DNA of 64,000 bases from Anaerolineales bacterium (GCA_026129255.1 JAHCIJ010000001.1:558001-622000); one strand, 5' to 3'; positions 18,215-26,603 are shown, numbered from the stretch's first letter. Made by a program: numbers and translations. Notes: generated by a model not told the origin, from the sequence alone.

Positions 18215-19402
18215 ATGCCTCAGCCCAAACTCATCCTCGCCCCCGGCCGTGAGCGCTCGCTAGAGCGCCGCCACCCGTGGGTCTTCGCCAGCGCCGTCGC
18301 CCGCGTGGAAGGCGCGCCGCAGTCCGGTGACACCGTTGACATCGTGTCCGCCCGCGGCCAGTTTCTGGCGCGTGCCGCGTATAGCCATCCCTCACAAATC
18401 CGCGCCCGGGTTTGGTCCTGGAACTCGGATGAAGCCATTGACGCCGCGTTCCTCCGGCGCCGCCTGGCGGCCGCCATCGCTTCGCGCCGCATGCTGAATC
18501 TGCCCAGTGACGGCATGCGCCTCGTCCACGCTGAGTCGGATGGGCTGCCTGGTGTGGTGGTGGACCAATACGGCAACGCCCTCGTGCTGCAGTGCCTGAG
18601 TTGGGGCGCCGAGCGCTGGCGCGAGCCGGTAGCCGACGCCCTGATGGAGCTGTGCCAGCCCGAAGTCATCATCGAGCGTTCGGATGCCGATGTGCGCGAG
18701 CTGGAAGGCCTGCCGCCGCGGGTAGGCTTACTACGCGGCAAACAGCCCACCGGGCCGCTGCTGGTGACCGAAGCCGGTCTGCAATTCGAAGTGGACTTAA
18801 GCGGCGGACACAAGACTGGCTTCTATCTCGACCAGTGCGCCAACCGCATGCTGGCGGGCAGCCTGGCCGCTGGTCGTGAGGTGCTGGACTGCTTCTCGTA
18901 CACTGGCGGCTTTGCTGCTCAGGCACTACGCGGCGGGGCGGCCCATGTGACCCTGGTGGATGATTCCGCCGCCGCCCTGGAACTGGCGGCCCGCAACCTA
19001 GCACACAACAGCCTGCCCGCAGGCAAGGCTGAGTTCATTGACGGCGATGCCTTCCAGGTGTTGCGCCGTTTCCGTGATGCGGGTCGCCAGTTCGATATGG
19101 TCATTCTCGACCCGCCCAAGTTCGCCCCCACACGTGCCACCGCCGAGCGGGCGGCGCGTGGCTACAAAGACATCAATCTGTTGGCGCTCAAACTGCTGCG
19201 GCTCGGCGGCCTCTTGCTCACTTTCTCGTGCTCGGGTGGTGTGGATGCGGCGCTGTTCCAGAAGATCGTGGCGGGGGCCGCCTTGGATGCGGGCGTCGAT
19301 GCTCGCATCCTGCACCGTATGAGCCAGGGTGGTGATCACCCCGTGGCACTCAACTTCCCCGAAGGGGAGTATCTAAAGGGATTAGTAATAGAGGTCTCAT
19401 AG
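18215..19402 (+). CDS. Class I rRNA (cytosine-C5) methyltransferase, RlmI-like
   Basis: A 395-residue protein. It has an N-terminal PUA domain (KLILAPGRERSLERRHPWVFASAV), an EEHEE-like middle domain with VHAESDGLPGVVVDQYG, and a Rossmann SAM-binding domain with KTGFYLDQCANR, VLDCFSYTGGFAAQAL and DMVILDPPKF. RlmI methylates C1962 of 23S rNA in E. coli, and this protein is its size. A late Cys in LLLTFSCSGGVD corresponds to the catalytic position. Start follows a repeat; no ribosome-binding site is obvious. Confidence 0.9.
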   Translation: MPQPKLILAPGRERSLERRHPWVFASAVARVEGAPQSGDTVDIVSARGQFLARAAYSHPSQIRARVWSWNSDEAIDAAFLRRRLAAAIASRRMLNLPSDGMRLVHAESDGLPGVVVDQYGNALVLQCLSWGAERWREPVADALMELCQPEVIIERSDADVRELEGLPPRVGLLRGKQPTGPLLVTEAGLQFEVDLSGGHKTGFYLDQCANRMLAGSLAAGREVLDCFSYTGGFAAQALRGGAAHVTLVDDSAAALELAARNLAHNSLPAGKAEFIDGDAFQVLRRFRDAGRQFDMVILDPPKFAPTRATAERAARGYKDINLLALKLLRLGGLLLTFSCSGGVDAALFQKIVAGAALDAGVDARILHRMSQGGDHPVALNFPEGEYLKGLVIEVS

Positions 19403-19639
19403 TGAGTGATGAGTGACTAGTGAACAGTGATCAGGAAAAAGTAGCCTGGCAAGGCAGGCAAGATTTGTAGGGGCCGGTCTAAGACCGGCCCGCCTAAGTG
19501 CTAGAGCGACTCAATAGTTGGGCAGGTTGCACGCTGCTACGCAGCACAACCTGCCCACTATTGCTTGTTTATCTTGGCTACTAGAGCCAGTCAAAATGTC
19601 AACCCCCTGCTCACTCATCACTGCTCACCATTCACTGCT
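19403..19639. repeat. Gap with palindromes between convergent genes
   Basis: No gene. 19467-19495 is a family B palindrome (GGCCGGTCTAAGACCGGCC). 19519-19558 is a nested hairpin, GGGCAGGTTG...CAACCTGCCC with inner GCTGC/GCAGC. AGTGATGAGTGA-like runs at 19404-19432 and their inverse at 19608-19638 bracket the gap. Confidence 0.7.
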
Positions 19640-20428
19640 TTACGCCGACGCCCCGCTGTAATTCCTAAGTCCCAGCATCCAAAGGCGGCGGGTGATGAAC
19701 AGCGCCACCAGCGTGAACACAAACGTACCTGCCAGCAGTTGCGGCGTTAGCCGCCCAGTCAGCGCTTCGGCCGGCACGGTGACGGCGAACGCCACCGGGA
19801 TGAGATAGGTCAGGCCCAGGCGCAGCCAATCGGGGTAAATGCCCACCGGCCAGCGCCCGGCTTGGAAGATGCTCTGCATCATCTCCATCAGCTCCCACAC
19901 CCGTACGAACCAGAACGAGAGGATGGAGGCAAGCAGCAGCACGCAGTACAGCAATATCATGCCCATGACCAGCGTGGATGCAAAGGCGAAGGCCAGCCAC
20001 CAACTGGCTTCCAGCCCCATGCGCGCAATGGCTACGCTCAACACAGCGATACCCAGCACCACGTCCACCAGGCGCCAAATTGCCACCACGCGCACGCTGA
20101 TAAGTACCTGCGAGTCCTCCGGCTTGGTCAGTGTGAAGTCCAGGCGGCCTTCGCGCACATCTTCCATAAACGCCCACATGTTCGGGATCACCAGGCTGCC
20201 AATCAGCCCGCCCATCAGCACAAACACGCCGTAAATCGCCAGCAGCTCCGCCTGGGACCAACCGCCCAGCGTGTCGGTATAGCTGTACACCACGTTAAGC
20301 ACAATCAGACCGGTGCCCAAAGACAAGCCGGATTGCAGCACTTGCATAAAAAAGTTGGCGCGGTATTGCACTTCATTAAGCACGCTGATGCGTGCAAACA
20401 AGCCAAAAAGTTTTAAAGGTCTAAGCAT
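19640..20428 (-). CDS. ABC-2 type transporter permease (third permease of operon)
   Basis: A 262-residue six-helix membrane protein of the ABC-2/DUF990 type, with FFMQVLQSGLSLGTGLIVL, MWAFMEDVREGRLDFTLTKPEDSQ (coupling-helix-like loop) and LTYLIPVAFAVTVPAEALTGRL. ATG at 20428 is chosen because it has GGAG just upstream; a TTG at 20440 is less likely. It starts one base after the stop of the preceding permease. With the other two permeases and the ATPase it should form an exporter. Confidence 0.85.
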   Translation of the reverse strand: MLRPLKLFGLFARISVLNEVQYRANFFMQVLQSGLSLGTGLIVLNVVYSYTDTLGGWSQAELLAIYGVFVLMGGLIGSLVIPNMWAFMEDVREGRLDFTLTKPEDSQVLISVRVVAIWRLVDVVLGIAVLSVAIARMGLEASWWLAFAFASTLVMGMILLYCVLLLASILSFWFVRVWELMEMMQSIFQAGRWPVGIYPDWLRLGLTYLIPVAFAVTVPAEALTGRLTPQLLAGTFVFTLVALFITRRLWMLGLRNYSGASA

Positions 20429-20429
20429 G

Positions 20430-21284
20430 TTAGCTCCCAACTGCCGTGAAGCGCTTCACGGCCAGTTTCCATATCAGGCGCACCAGCGAATAGCCGCCGG
20501 TAATCCAGGCCAGTTGGATCAGCACGCCCGGCCAAAACTCCGCCAGGCTCACGCGCCCCAGCAGCACCTCGATGGGGAAGTAAAAGGTCCACTGGAACGG
20601 CAGAAAGTTAGCCACGTTCTGCGCCCAGGCGGGCATCACTTCCAGCGGCACCAGGCGGCCGGAGAACAGCAGCTCGGCGGCAAAGTAGAGTTCAAACAAT
20701 GCATCTACCCGCTCCGTCCAAAAGCACACCAGACCCAGCAGCCACATAAAAAAGAAACGCACAAAGAATGCCAGCATCAGCACCACCGGGAAGGCCAGCA
20801 CCTGCCAGGGGTCTGGGCTGATCTCTGGCTTGAACAGCAGCCACAGCAGGAAGCCCATCGGCAGCCAGTACAGGGTTTGAGGAACCTTGTAGCCCAGGTA
20901 ATAACCCAGGTCTGGTAGCAGCGGGTGCACTGGCCGCAGCAGCTCGGCGGCCAGGCGGCCCTCCTTGATGCGCCAGTGGAAGCCGTGCGGGCCAATCGCC
21001 AGGTTGAACTGGCGCACCAGCGTCCAGATGATGTAATATCCCGCAAACTGCGCCGCGGTGTAGCCGCCGATCGCGCCACCCTGCGAGTTGGCCACGGAGC
21101 TCCACACCACCAGGTAGATCACCGGCTCGATGAGGATGTGCACCATGAACATCATGTTGGCTGCTGGATACTGCAGCTGTTCGATGATGGCCTGGCGCGC
21201 CGCCACAGCGTACATTTGGAGGTAACCACGCAGGCTCATGCGGCTGCGGGGGTGTGATGTAGTGATGTTTTCGTTAAGGCCCAT
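20430..21284 (-). CDS. ABC-2 type transporter permease (second permease)
   Basis: A 284-residue membrane protein with six helices and the blocks VHILIEPVIYLVVWSSVANSQGG, FHWRIKEGRLAAELLRPVHPL and RFFFMWLLGLVCFWTERVDALFELYF. Clearly paralogous to the permease encoded next to it (21288-22103), with matching helices and the same ELLRPxHP loop. A second in-frame ATG at 21239 (MSLRGYLQMY) aligns better with the paralog start. Three bases separate it from the upstream gene. Confidence 0.87.
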   Translation of the reverse strand: MGLNENITTSHPRSRMSLRGYLQMYAVAARQAIIEQLQYPAANMMFMVHILIEPVIYLVVWSSVANSQGGAIGGYTAAQFAGYYIIWTLVRQFNLAIGPHGFHWRIKEGRLAAELLRPVHPLLPDLGYYLGYKVPQTLYWLPMGFLLWLLFKPEISPDPWQVLAFPVVLMLAFFVRFFFMWLLGLVCFWTERVDALFELYFAAELLFSGRLVPLEVMPAWAQNVANFLPFQWTFYFPIEVLLGRVSLAEFWPGVLIQLAWITGGYSLVRLIWKLAVKRFTAVGS

Positions 21285-21287
21285 ATG

Positions 21288-22103
21288 TTATGTTCCTACC
21301 GCCGTGAAGTGTTGCACAGCCTGTTTCCACAAAAGTTGCAAAAGCAAAAAGATGCCTGCTACCCAGGCTGCCTGGGTCAGCGCGCCGCTCACAAACTGGC
21401 TGGCGCTCATGCGGCCAAGCAGGCTCTCAATGGGAAAGTAAAAGGTCCACTGAAAGGGCAGCCAGGCAGCCGCGTTCTGCACCCAGGCGGGCATCACTTC
21501 CAGCGGCACCAGCCGCCCCGAGAAGATCAACTCGGCGGCAAAGTATGATTCAAACACGCCGTCCACACGCTCAGTCCAGAAGCACACCAGGCCCAGACCC
21601 CACAGCAGCAGAAAGCGCAGCAAGAAGGCAAGCATCAGCGCTACCGGGAAGGCAAGTACATGCCAGGGTTCCGGACTGAGTTCTGGACGGAAGGCGAGCC
21701 AGAGTAGCGCTGCAACCGGCAGCCAGTACAGCGTTTGCGGCACTTTGAAGCCCAGCCAGTATCCAAAATCTGTCTGGATGGGGTGGATGGGACGCAGCAA
21801 CTCGCCGGCCAAACGGCCTTCCTTGATGCGCCAGTGAAAGCTATTGGGCGAGAGGCTCAGGTTGAACTGGCGAACCAGCGTCCATACCATGTAGTAGCCC
21901 GCAAACTGGGCGGCCGTGTACCCGGCCACTTGCCCGCCCTGCGCCTCGGCTACCGCGCTCCATACCACCAGATAGATGACGGGTTCAATCACCAGATGCA
22001 CCATGAACATCAGATTGGCGGCGCGATACTGCAACTGCTCCATCACCGCCATGCGCCCGGCCGCCGTGTAGATCCGCAGCAGGCTTGTACTGCTCAGGCT
22101 CAT
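21288..22103 (-). CDS. ABC-2 type transporter permease (first permease)
   Basis: A 271-residue six-helix protein, tandem paralog of the next gene: VHLVIEPVIYLVVWSAVAEAQGG, FHWRIKEGRLAGELLRPIHPI and LGLVCFWTERVDGVFESYFAAELIFSGRLVPLEVMPAW appear almost unchanged in both. The ATG overlaps the stop of the ATPase gene (ATGA). The substrate of this exporter cannot be told from sequence. Confidence 0.88.
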   Translation of the reverse strand: MSLSSTSLLRIYTAAGRMAVMEQLQYRAANLMFMVHLVIEPVIYLVVWSAVAEAQGGQVAGYTAAQFAGYYMVWTLVRQFNLSLSPNSFHWRIKEGRLAGELLRPIHPIQTDFGYWLGFKVPQTLYWLPVAALLWLAFRPELSPEPWHVLAFPVALMLAFLLRFLLLWGLGLVCFWTERVDGVFESYFAAELIFSGRLVPLEVMPAWVQNAAAWLPFQWTFYFPIESLLGRMSASQFVSGALTQAAWVAGIFLLLQLLWKQAVQHFTAVGT

Positions 22104-23095
22104 GGCTTTTCCTCGGGCGTATCGAACACGCTCTCGATGACTTCTTCGATCGGCGGGTCATCCACCGTCAGATCCGTCACCGGCAGGTCGGCCAGCAGGC
22201 GCGCCGTCACCTGGGGCGCGTCGGACTTGGCCACGCGCAGCACCACACGATTCGGCTCCTGAGTGACCACGGTGCCGTACTTGGCCATGTCTGGGGTCTT
22301 GCCGTTCATGTCGCTCATGGTCAGCACCAGAGTCTTCATGGCGGAGAAGCGTTCCACCAGTGCGGTCAGCTCACCGTCAAAGAGCAGCTTGCCGTGGTGA
22401 ATGACAATCACGCGCTTGCACAGCGCCTGGACGTCCGCCATGTAGTGGCTGGTGAGCAGCACGGTGGCGTTGTAGCGCTGGTTGTACTCCTGAATGAAGG
22501 CGCGGATACGGCGCTGCATGGTCACGTCCAGGCCGATGGTCGGCTCATCCAGAAAGAGCACATTGGGCTGGTGGAGCAGTGCGCCCACCATCTCCGCCTT
22601 CATGCGCTCGCCCAGAGAGAGGTTGCGCACCGGCTTCTTGACCAGCTCCTTGAGTTGCATGATCTCGATCATTTCATCGCGCGCCTGTTTGAACTGCTCT
22701 TGAGGAATGCCGTAGATGGCGCGATACAGGTCATACGAGTCGATGGCCGGGATGTCCCAGTTCAGTTGGCTGCGCTGGCCCATCACCAGCGTGATTTGCT
22801 GCAGGAACTCGCGCTGGCGTTTTTGGGGCACATGGCCCGCCACGCTCAGCTCGCCCGCGGTGGGGTAGAGCAAGCCAGACAGCATTTTCAGCGTAGTGGT
22901 CTTGCCTGCGCCGTTCGGGCCAAGGAAGCCCACGATCTCGCCCGGCTCAATCTGGAAACTGATGCCGTCTACTGCGTGTACATCTTTGGTCTTGCGCGCC
23001 ACGAGACTCTTGATGGCAGCCTTGAGCCCGGCCTCGCGCTCGGGGACTTTGTATGTTTTGCGCAATTCTTTTACAACAATGCTATGAGAGCTCAC
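22100..23095 (-). CDS. ABC transporter ATP-binding protein
   Basis: A 331-residue ATPase of the daunorubicin/ABC-2 exporter type. It has Walker A GPNGAGKTT (about residue 57), signature NLSLGERMKAE, Walker B VLFLDEPTIGLD and the H-loop LLTSHYMADV. The C-terminal extension (about 240-331) is typical of this subgroup. It begins at GTG with GGAGG five bases upstream and leads the four-gene operon running down to 19640. Confidence 0.95.
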   Translation of the reverse strand: MSSHSIVVKELRKTYKVPEREAGLKAAIKSLVARKTKDVHAVDGISFQIEPGEIVGFLGPNGAGKTTTLKMLSGLLYPTAGELSVAGHVPQKRQREFLQQITLVMGQRSQLNWDIPAIDSYDLYRAIYGIPQEQFKQARDEMIEIMQLKELVKKPVRNLSLGERMKAEMVGALLHQPNVLFLDEPTIGLDVTMQRRIRAFIQEYNQRYNATVLLTSHYMADVQALCKRVIVIHHGKLLFDGELTALVERFSAMKTLVLTMSDMNGKTPDMAKYGTVVTQEPNRVVLRVAKSDAPQVTARLLADLPVTDLTVDDPPIEEVIESVFDTPEEKP

Positions 23096-23187
23096 TTGGT
23101 CCTCCGTAGCTCATGAATGAAAACAAACGTTCTATTATCGTAACACATGCCTTTTGCCATTCTCACGTTACAAATCCTGCACAGGCA

Positions 23188-23217
23188 ACAAAAAACCGCA
23201 GGAACATCTCCTGCGGT
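23188..23217 (-). terminator. Terminator of the 18-codon unit
   Basis: On the minus strand ACCGCAGGA-GATGT-TCCTGCGGT is followed by TTTTTTG. It lies 38 bases after the stop of the tiny ORF and upstream of the ABC operon. Confidence 0.85.
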
Positions 23218-23255
23218 GCATACAGCGTCAAAAGACGCCTGGTAGCGAGCTGGGT

Positions 23256-23312
23256 TTACAGCGCGACCTCAGGAGGCAGAGTTATACAGCGAATCAACTG
23301 GTTGTTCGTCAT
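23256..23312 (-). CDS. 18-residue peptide gene in its own transcription unit
   Basis: Encodes MTNNQLIRCITLPPEVAL. Every expression signal is strong: promoter TTGACA-17-TATGCT at 23342-23370, Shine-Dalgarno AAAGGAG eight bases before the ATG, stop, a small GCGTC/GACGC hairpin, then a terminator. It is therefore likely to be translated although it has no recognisable family. It could be a leader, a signal or toxin-like peptide, or a precursor; the ABC exporter operon lies just downstream on the same strand. Confidence 0.6.
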   Translation of the reverse strand: MTNNQLIRCITLPPEVAL

Positions 23313-23341
23313 GGCACTGACTCCTTTCGTTGGGATGGCTA

Positions 23342-23370
23342 AGCATACGCCCAATCCGCTGGCTTGTCAA
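23342..23370 (-). promoter_or_regulatory. Consensus promoter of the 18-codon unit
   Basis: Minus strand TTGACA (23365-23370), a 17-base spacer and TATGCT (23342-23347). The -35 box directly follows the terminator of the lipoprotein gene. Confidence 0.8.
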
Positions 23371-23371
23371 T

Positions 23372-23406
23372 AAAAAAGGCCTGTGCAATTTTTTGCACAG
23401 GCCTTT
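23372..23406 (-). terminator. Terminator of the lipoprotein gene
   Basis: AAAGGCCTGTGCA/TGCACAGGCCTTT hairpin with a six-base loop, followed on the minus strand by TTTTTTA. Confidence 0.85.
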
Positions 23407-23423
23407 GATTTAGGTGCTCAGGG

Positions 23424-24311
23424 TTAGGGGACTGGATTGTTGGGGAAGCTGCCTTCAGGCGCGTACCAGTCTTGCGGGTCGATGCCGCTCACGGCCTGGC
23501 CGCTCTTGATCTCGATCACCACCAGGCTGTGGTCGGTGCAGCTCACGCTCAGGCCGCAGGGCACGGCCGGGGTGTAGCCGCCAGCCAGCCCTTGGGTATA
23601 GGCCACCACCTGGTATTCGCCGGGCGGCAGGTTGTTGATCTGATAGAAGCTTACGCCGTCGCTGGTGGTCGCGTAGTAATACGTGCCGGGTTGCGAGACG
23701 CTCCAGGCGACGATCGTCTGGGCGGGGATGAAGCTGCTAGGGTAGCTCAGATTGCCGGAGATACTGCCGGGGTCGTTGGCTTCTTGTGCAGGCGGCTGTA
23801 CGCCAGGCGGGTAGGGGACATCACCGGGCTGGCCATACCAGTCGCACACTTCGATGCCGCCGGTGGTGCTGCCGCTGGTCACATCAAAGGTCACCAGCGA
23901 ATGATCCGTGCATTCCACAGACAGGCCGCAGGCCACAGCCTGCGAATAGCTGCCGCCAAACTCGAAGGCCGGGAGCCAGGCATACGCCGTATAGCTGCCC
24001 ACTTCCAGCTCCGCGCTGAAGGTCTGCTGGTTGAGGGCGATCGGCACTTCAACCACGGTTGCGCTGTTGGCTGATTGCAGGTACACGGTCATCTCAGGGA
24101 TGAACGAAGACGGGTAGCACACCTTGCCTTCCACCATGCCGAGCTGTAAGGTGGTGAGGTCTTGCACTACGGGCGGCTGACCGGCTTCCGCGGTCTGCAG
24201 CGCAGCGGCTACCAGCGTAGCCACCGCGGCCTCGTCCGTGGAGTTGCTGGGGGCGCAGCCCGCCAGCAACAGGGCGACGATACAAAGCGGGAGTAAGAAA
24301 CGAGTAAGCAT
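23424..24311 (-). CDS. Lipoprotein with two repeated Cys-containing domains
   Basis: A 295-residue exported lipoprotein. The signal peptide MLTRFLLPLCIVALLLAGC ends in a lipobox LAGC. Two homologous domains follow (about residues 55-165 and 185-290). Each contains YPSSFIP near its start and CGLSV(E/S)CTDHSLV near its end, so two conserved cysteines per repeat may form a disulfide. Then comes DWYxPxG. The beta-rich repeats look like surface adhesion or Ig-like modules. Function unknown. ATG at 24311 has AGGAG upstream. Confidence 0.7.
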   Translation of the reverse strand: MLTRFLLPLCIVALLLAGCAPSNSTDEAAVATLVAAALQTAEAGQPPVVQDLTTLQLGMVEGKVCYPSSFIPEMTVYLQSANSATVVEVPIALNQQTFSAELEVGSYTAYAWLPAFEFGGSYSQAVACGLSVECTDHSLVTFDVTSGSTTGGIEVCDWYGQPGDVPYPPGVQPPAQEANDPGSISGNLSYPSSFIPAQTIVAWSVSQPGTYYYATTSDGVSFYQINNLPPGEYQVVAYTQGLAGGYTPAVPCGLSVSCTDHSLVVIEIKSGQAVSGIDPQDWYAPEGSFPNNPVP

Positions 24312-24357
24312 AGGTCTCCTCGGCACAAGGCCGCTTGCAAAAGTAACTAATTATAGA

Positions 24358-24383
24358 TTGAGCCGTGCAATTTGCACGGCTCA
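24358..24383 (-). terminator. Hairpin after tmRNA
   Basis: TTGAGCCGTGCAA/TTTGCACGGCTCAA stem lying 7 bases past the tmRNA 3' end. The following T-run is weak, so this may terminate or guide 3' processing. Confidence 0.55.
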
Positions 24384-24389
24384 AAAGAG

Positions 24390-24770
24390 TGGAGATGGCG
24401 GGAATCGAACCCGCGTCCGACTGATTAGAATTCTGAACATCTACGAGCGTAGTTGGTTGTTTTGTCGCTGCGAGGCCCACAACCCACAAGGGGGTCCCCG
24501 CAGCCAGCCGCTTTGTCTTAGGCGCACGTCACGGCTTTGTGCACAGCACCCCGGCATTGTCTCGCCTGCTCCCACCCAGCCGAGGAGAGGGCGGGGCAGA
24601 CGCAACTCACGAAGAGTTGGACAGTTCTTAGCTAGCCGGTATTACGCGGCGAGCGGGAGAGCTGCGTAGTCAGTGCGGTTGGCACTTAAGTTTTGCGCTG
24701 AGTTAACGAGGTCGGCGCCTCTCGGCTCGCAGTTCAGACTCAGCCTCAATCGTCGAAGCCAGTCATCCCC
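24390..24770 (-). ncRNA. ssrA: Transfer-messenger RNA
   Basis: The 5' end GGGGATGACTGGCTTCGACG and the 3' T-arm GGTTCGATTCCCGCC with CATCTCC form the tRNA-like domain; GGGGATG pairs with CATCTCC with one G-U. Discriminator A is followed by CTC, so the terminal CCA is not encoded and must be added. Together with its partner SmpB it rescues stalled ribosomes. A TATAAT box lies 11 bases upstream (24782-24787). Confidence 0.95.
24642..24683 (-). other. Tag-peptide reading frame of tmRNA
   Basis: Starting from GCC at 24683 the frame reads ANRTDYAALPLAA and stops at TAA. The ending LAA is the usual proteolysis signal for ClpXP-type proteases. Confidence 0.85.
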
Positions 24771-24781
24771 ATACACTCAAA

Positions 24782-24787
24782 ATTATA
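24782..24787 (-). promoter_or_regulatory. -10 box of ssrA
   Basis: Minus strand TATAAT, 11 bases before the mature tmRNA 5' end; the -35 region is weak. Confidence 0.6.
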
Positions 24788-24839
24788 GCAGGGCGGTGTA
24801 GGCACTGTATAAGAGTTTGTTTACCCATAGAAATCGCGC

Positions 24840-25609
24840 AAAATAGGATTGGTTACCTGCCTTCGTATAGCGCTCGTCATTGCGAGGAGTGTGCTGCGTA
24901 GCGGCACAGACGAAGCAATCCCCAAGCGTTATGCCAACTTTGTCATGAAGTATTCCTCCGCTGGATACCCCACCGCTTGCGGTGGGGAGGAAAGCGGAGT
25001 TGTTTTCCCTACCTTAGGGGAGGGAAACTGGAGAAAGGGTGGGGGAATTTTTAAGTCGTGTCGCCCTGAGCAGAGCGAAGGGCAATCATAGAGTTGGCAA
25101 AAAAAAGTCACTACGCAGATGGTAAGTTGTCTGACTTGGAAGTATTTTTTAGAGAAGCAGGCGAGCCGGGCACAAGGACCAAAGCCCCGCCGCTTGCGGC
25201 GGGGTTCGTTACTCCGAATGAGGCCCGCGCCTTTGGCGCGGGCCGAGGAGGAAACCGTTATGGGCTTGTTTAAATCTACTCACATCTGAGGCAACAGAAC
25301 TGCGTCTTAGCATTTGGATACACACACTTGTATTTGACTTCAGGCTGCTGGATAGAAACTTAGGGTGAAACCGTGGAGCCTACTTAATTCAGGATCGGCT
25401 GAATGCCCGCGTTGATACAACTCATCCCTGACCAGATAGGGGCGGGTCTAAGACCCGCCCCTACGCGATTCTGCGTTGACATCACGCAAGTTGGCTGGAG
25501 TTCAACATTGAACGTAGGGGGCGTAGCCCCCAACTGGCACTGTCATAAAAACCAGATTGCTTCGTCCGTTTGCCGCTAGCGGCAATACTCCTCGCAATGA
25601 CTTGCTAAA
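24840..25609. repeat. Gene-poor gap of about 770 bases with many hairpins
   Basis: No protein-coding gene of usual size. It contains GATTGCTTCG-family copies (24876-24920 and 25554-25601), a GCCCTGAGC...GCGAAGGGC element (25063-25083), hairpins CCCCGCCGCTTGCGGCGGGG (25185-25204) and GCCCGCGCCTTTGGCGCGGGC (25225-25245), and a family B palindrome (25436-25464). A 9-codon ORF at 25259-25288 (MGLFKSTHI) has GAGGAGG eight bases upstream. A structured RNA around 25140-25290 is possible but not recognised. Confidence 0.6.
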
Positions 25610-26569
25610 CTACGCCGCCGCAGGCGCACCAGAGGCAGCGATTGCCACCAGCGTCTGTACCGCGGCCCGCACCACGGACGTATCTGGCCCCAGAATCTCA
25701 ACGCGGTTGCCGTCCTGGTCGGGCAGCCAGAAGCCCGGCTGTCCATCACGCTCGGTTGCTTGTGGCACTTGCTGGCTGCTTTGCACACGCTGCAGCAAGG
25801 CCAACCAGCCTGCTTCATCCGGTACGCGGTAGGCGTAGGAGCGCAGACCGGTCATGTCGTCCTCGCGGCGCGGGGCGTTCTGGCTGTGCCAGGTATTGGC
25901 GCCCAAGTGGTGATGGTAGCCACCCGCGCTCAGGAACAAGGCGCCTGGCCAATTGAAGATAATGTCCATGCCTAGTAGGTCGTGATAGAAAGTTGCCGCG
26001 GTGGCAGTATTGGATACTTGCAGGTGCATGTGCCCAATGTCTGTGCCAGCGTCGATGACACCGGCCTGGGCCGCCGCATGGTCGGCTTCATCTAGCAATT
26101 TGTGCAGGTCCAACGGGGCATTGGCCATCTGCAGCTCGCCCGTGCCATCCATGCGCGGCCATTGCTCGCGCGGGCGGTCGCGGTAGATCTCAATGCCGTT
26201 ATTTTCTGGGTCGGCAAAATAGATCGCTTCGCTCACCAGATGGTCGGATGCGCCTTGCAGCGGCCAGCTCGCCGAAACTACGCGCAAGAAGGTGGTGGCC
26301 AGCGTCTTGCGGTCTGTGAAGCGGAAGGCGGTGTGATACAGGCCGCTGCGCTCCTGCGGCTGCAGGCGGGCGCCTTTGTGCTCGGTGAGCGTCAGCAGGG
26401 CGGGCAGCTGGCCGTTGGGCGAGAGGCGTGCCACGCCATCGGCCTCATCGATGATCTGGAAACCCATCAGCCCGCTGTAGAAGGCGGTCATGCGGCCCAG
26501 GTCGGCCACTTGCAACTCTACATGTGCGATGTGAGTATCCGGGTGTAGTTGAAAAGTTGGAGTATTCAT
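25610..26569 (-). CDS. VOC-family dioxygenase, CatE-like
   Basis: A 319-residue protein with two vicinal-oxygen-chelate modules. It matches Bacillus CatE/YfiE-type catechol 2,3-dioxygenases: THIAHVELQVADLGRMTAFYSGLMGF, GLYHTAFRF, AIYFADPENNGIEIYRDRPREQW, then in the second module IGHMHLQVSN, AGGYHHHLGANTW and a final RVEILGPDT. The His and Glu residues of the metal site are present in the second half. ATG at 26569 is chosen; the frame extends upstream only through a TTG that lies inside the divergent promoter. Its promoter region is shared with the Cys-rich peptide gene. Confidence 0.8.
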   Translation of the reverse strand: MNTPTFQLHPDTHIAHVELQVADLGRMTAFYSGLMGFQIIDEADGVARLSPNGQLPALLTLTEHKGARLQPQERSGLYHTAFRFTDRKTLATTFLRVVSASWPLQGASDHLVSEAIYFADPENNGIEIYRDRPREQWPRMDGTGELQMANAPLDLHKLLDEADHAAAQAGVIDAGTDIGHMHLQVSNTATAATFYHDLLGMDIIFNWPGALFLSAGGYHHHLGANTWHSQNAPRREDDMTGLRSYAYRVPDEAGWLALLQRVQSSQQVPQATERDGQPGFWLPDQDGNRVEILGPDTSVVRAAVQTLVAIAASGAPAAA

Positions 26570-26574
26570 AGTTC

Positions 26575-26603
26575 TTGACACATAGACGGCTGTCAATTAT
26601 GCT
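26575..26603 (+). promoter_or_regulatory. Promoter of the Cys-rich peptide gene
   Basis: TTGACA (26575-26580), a 17-base spacer, TATGCT (26598-26603). The spacer is almost filled by the first operator copy. Confidence 0.8.

Noticed and set aside
22085..23116. 343-codon frame opposite the ABC ATPase
   Set aside because: The minus strand carries complete Walker A, signature and Walker B motifs; the opposite frame has none and is His/Gln-rich.
25130..25400. RNase P or 6S RNA
   Set aside because: GAGGAAA-like and GGTGAAAC-like snippets occur, but the required pairings and length were not found.
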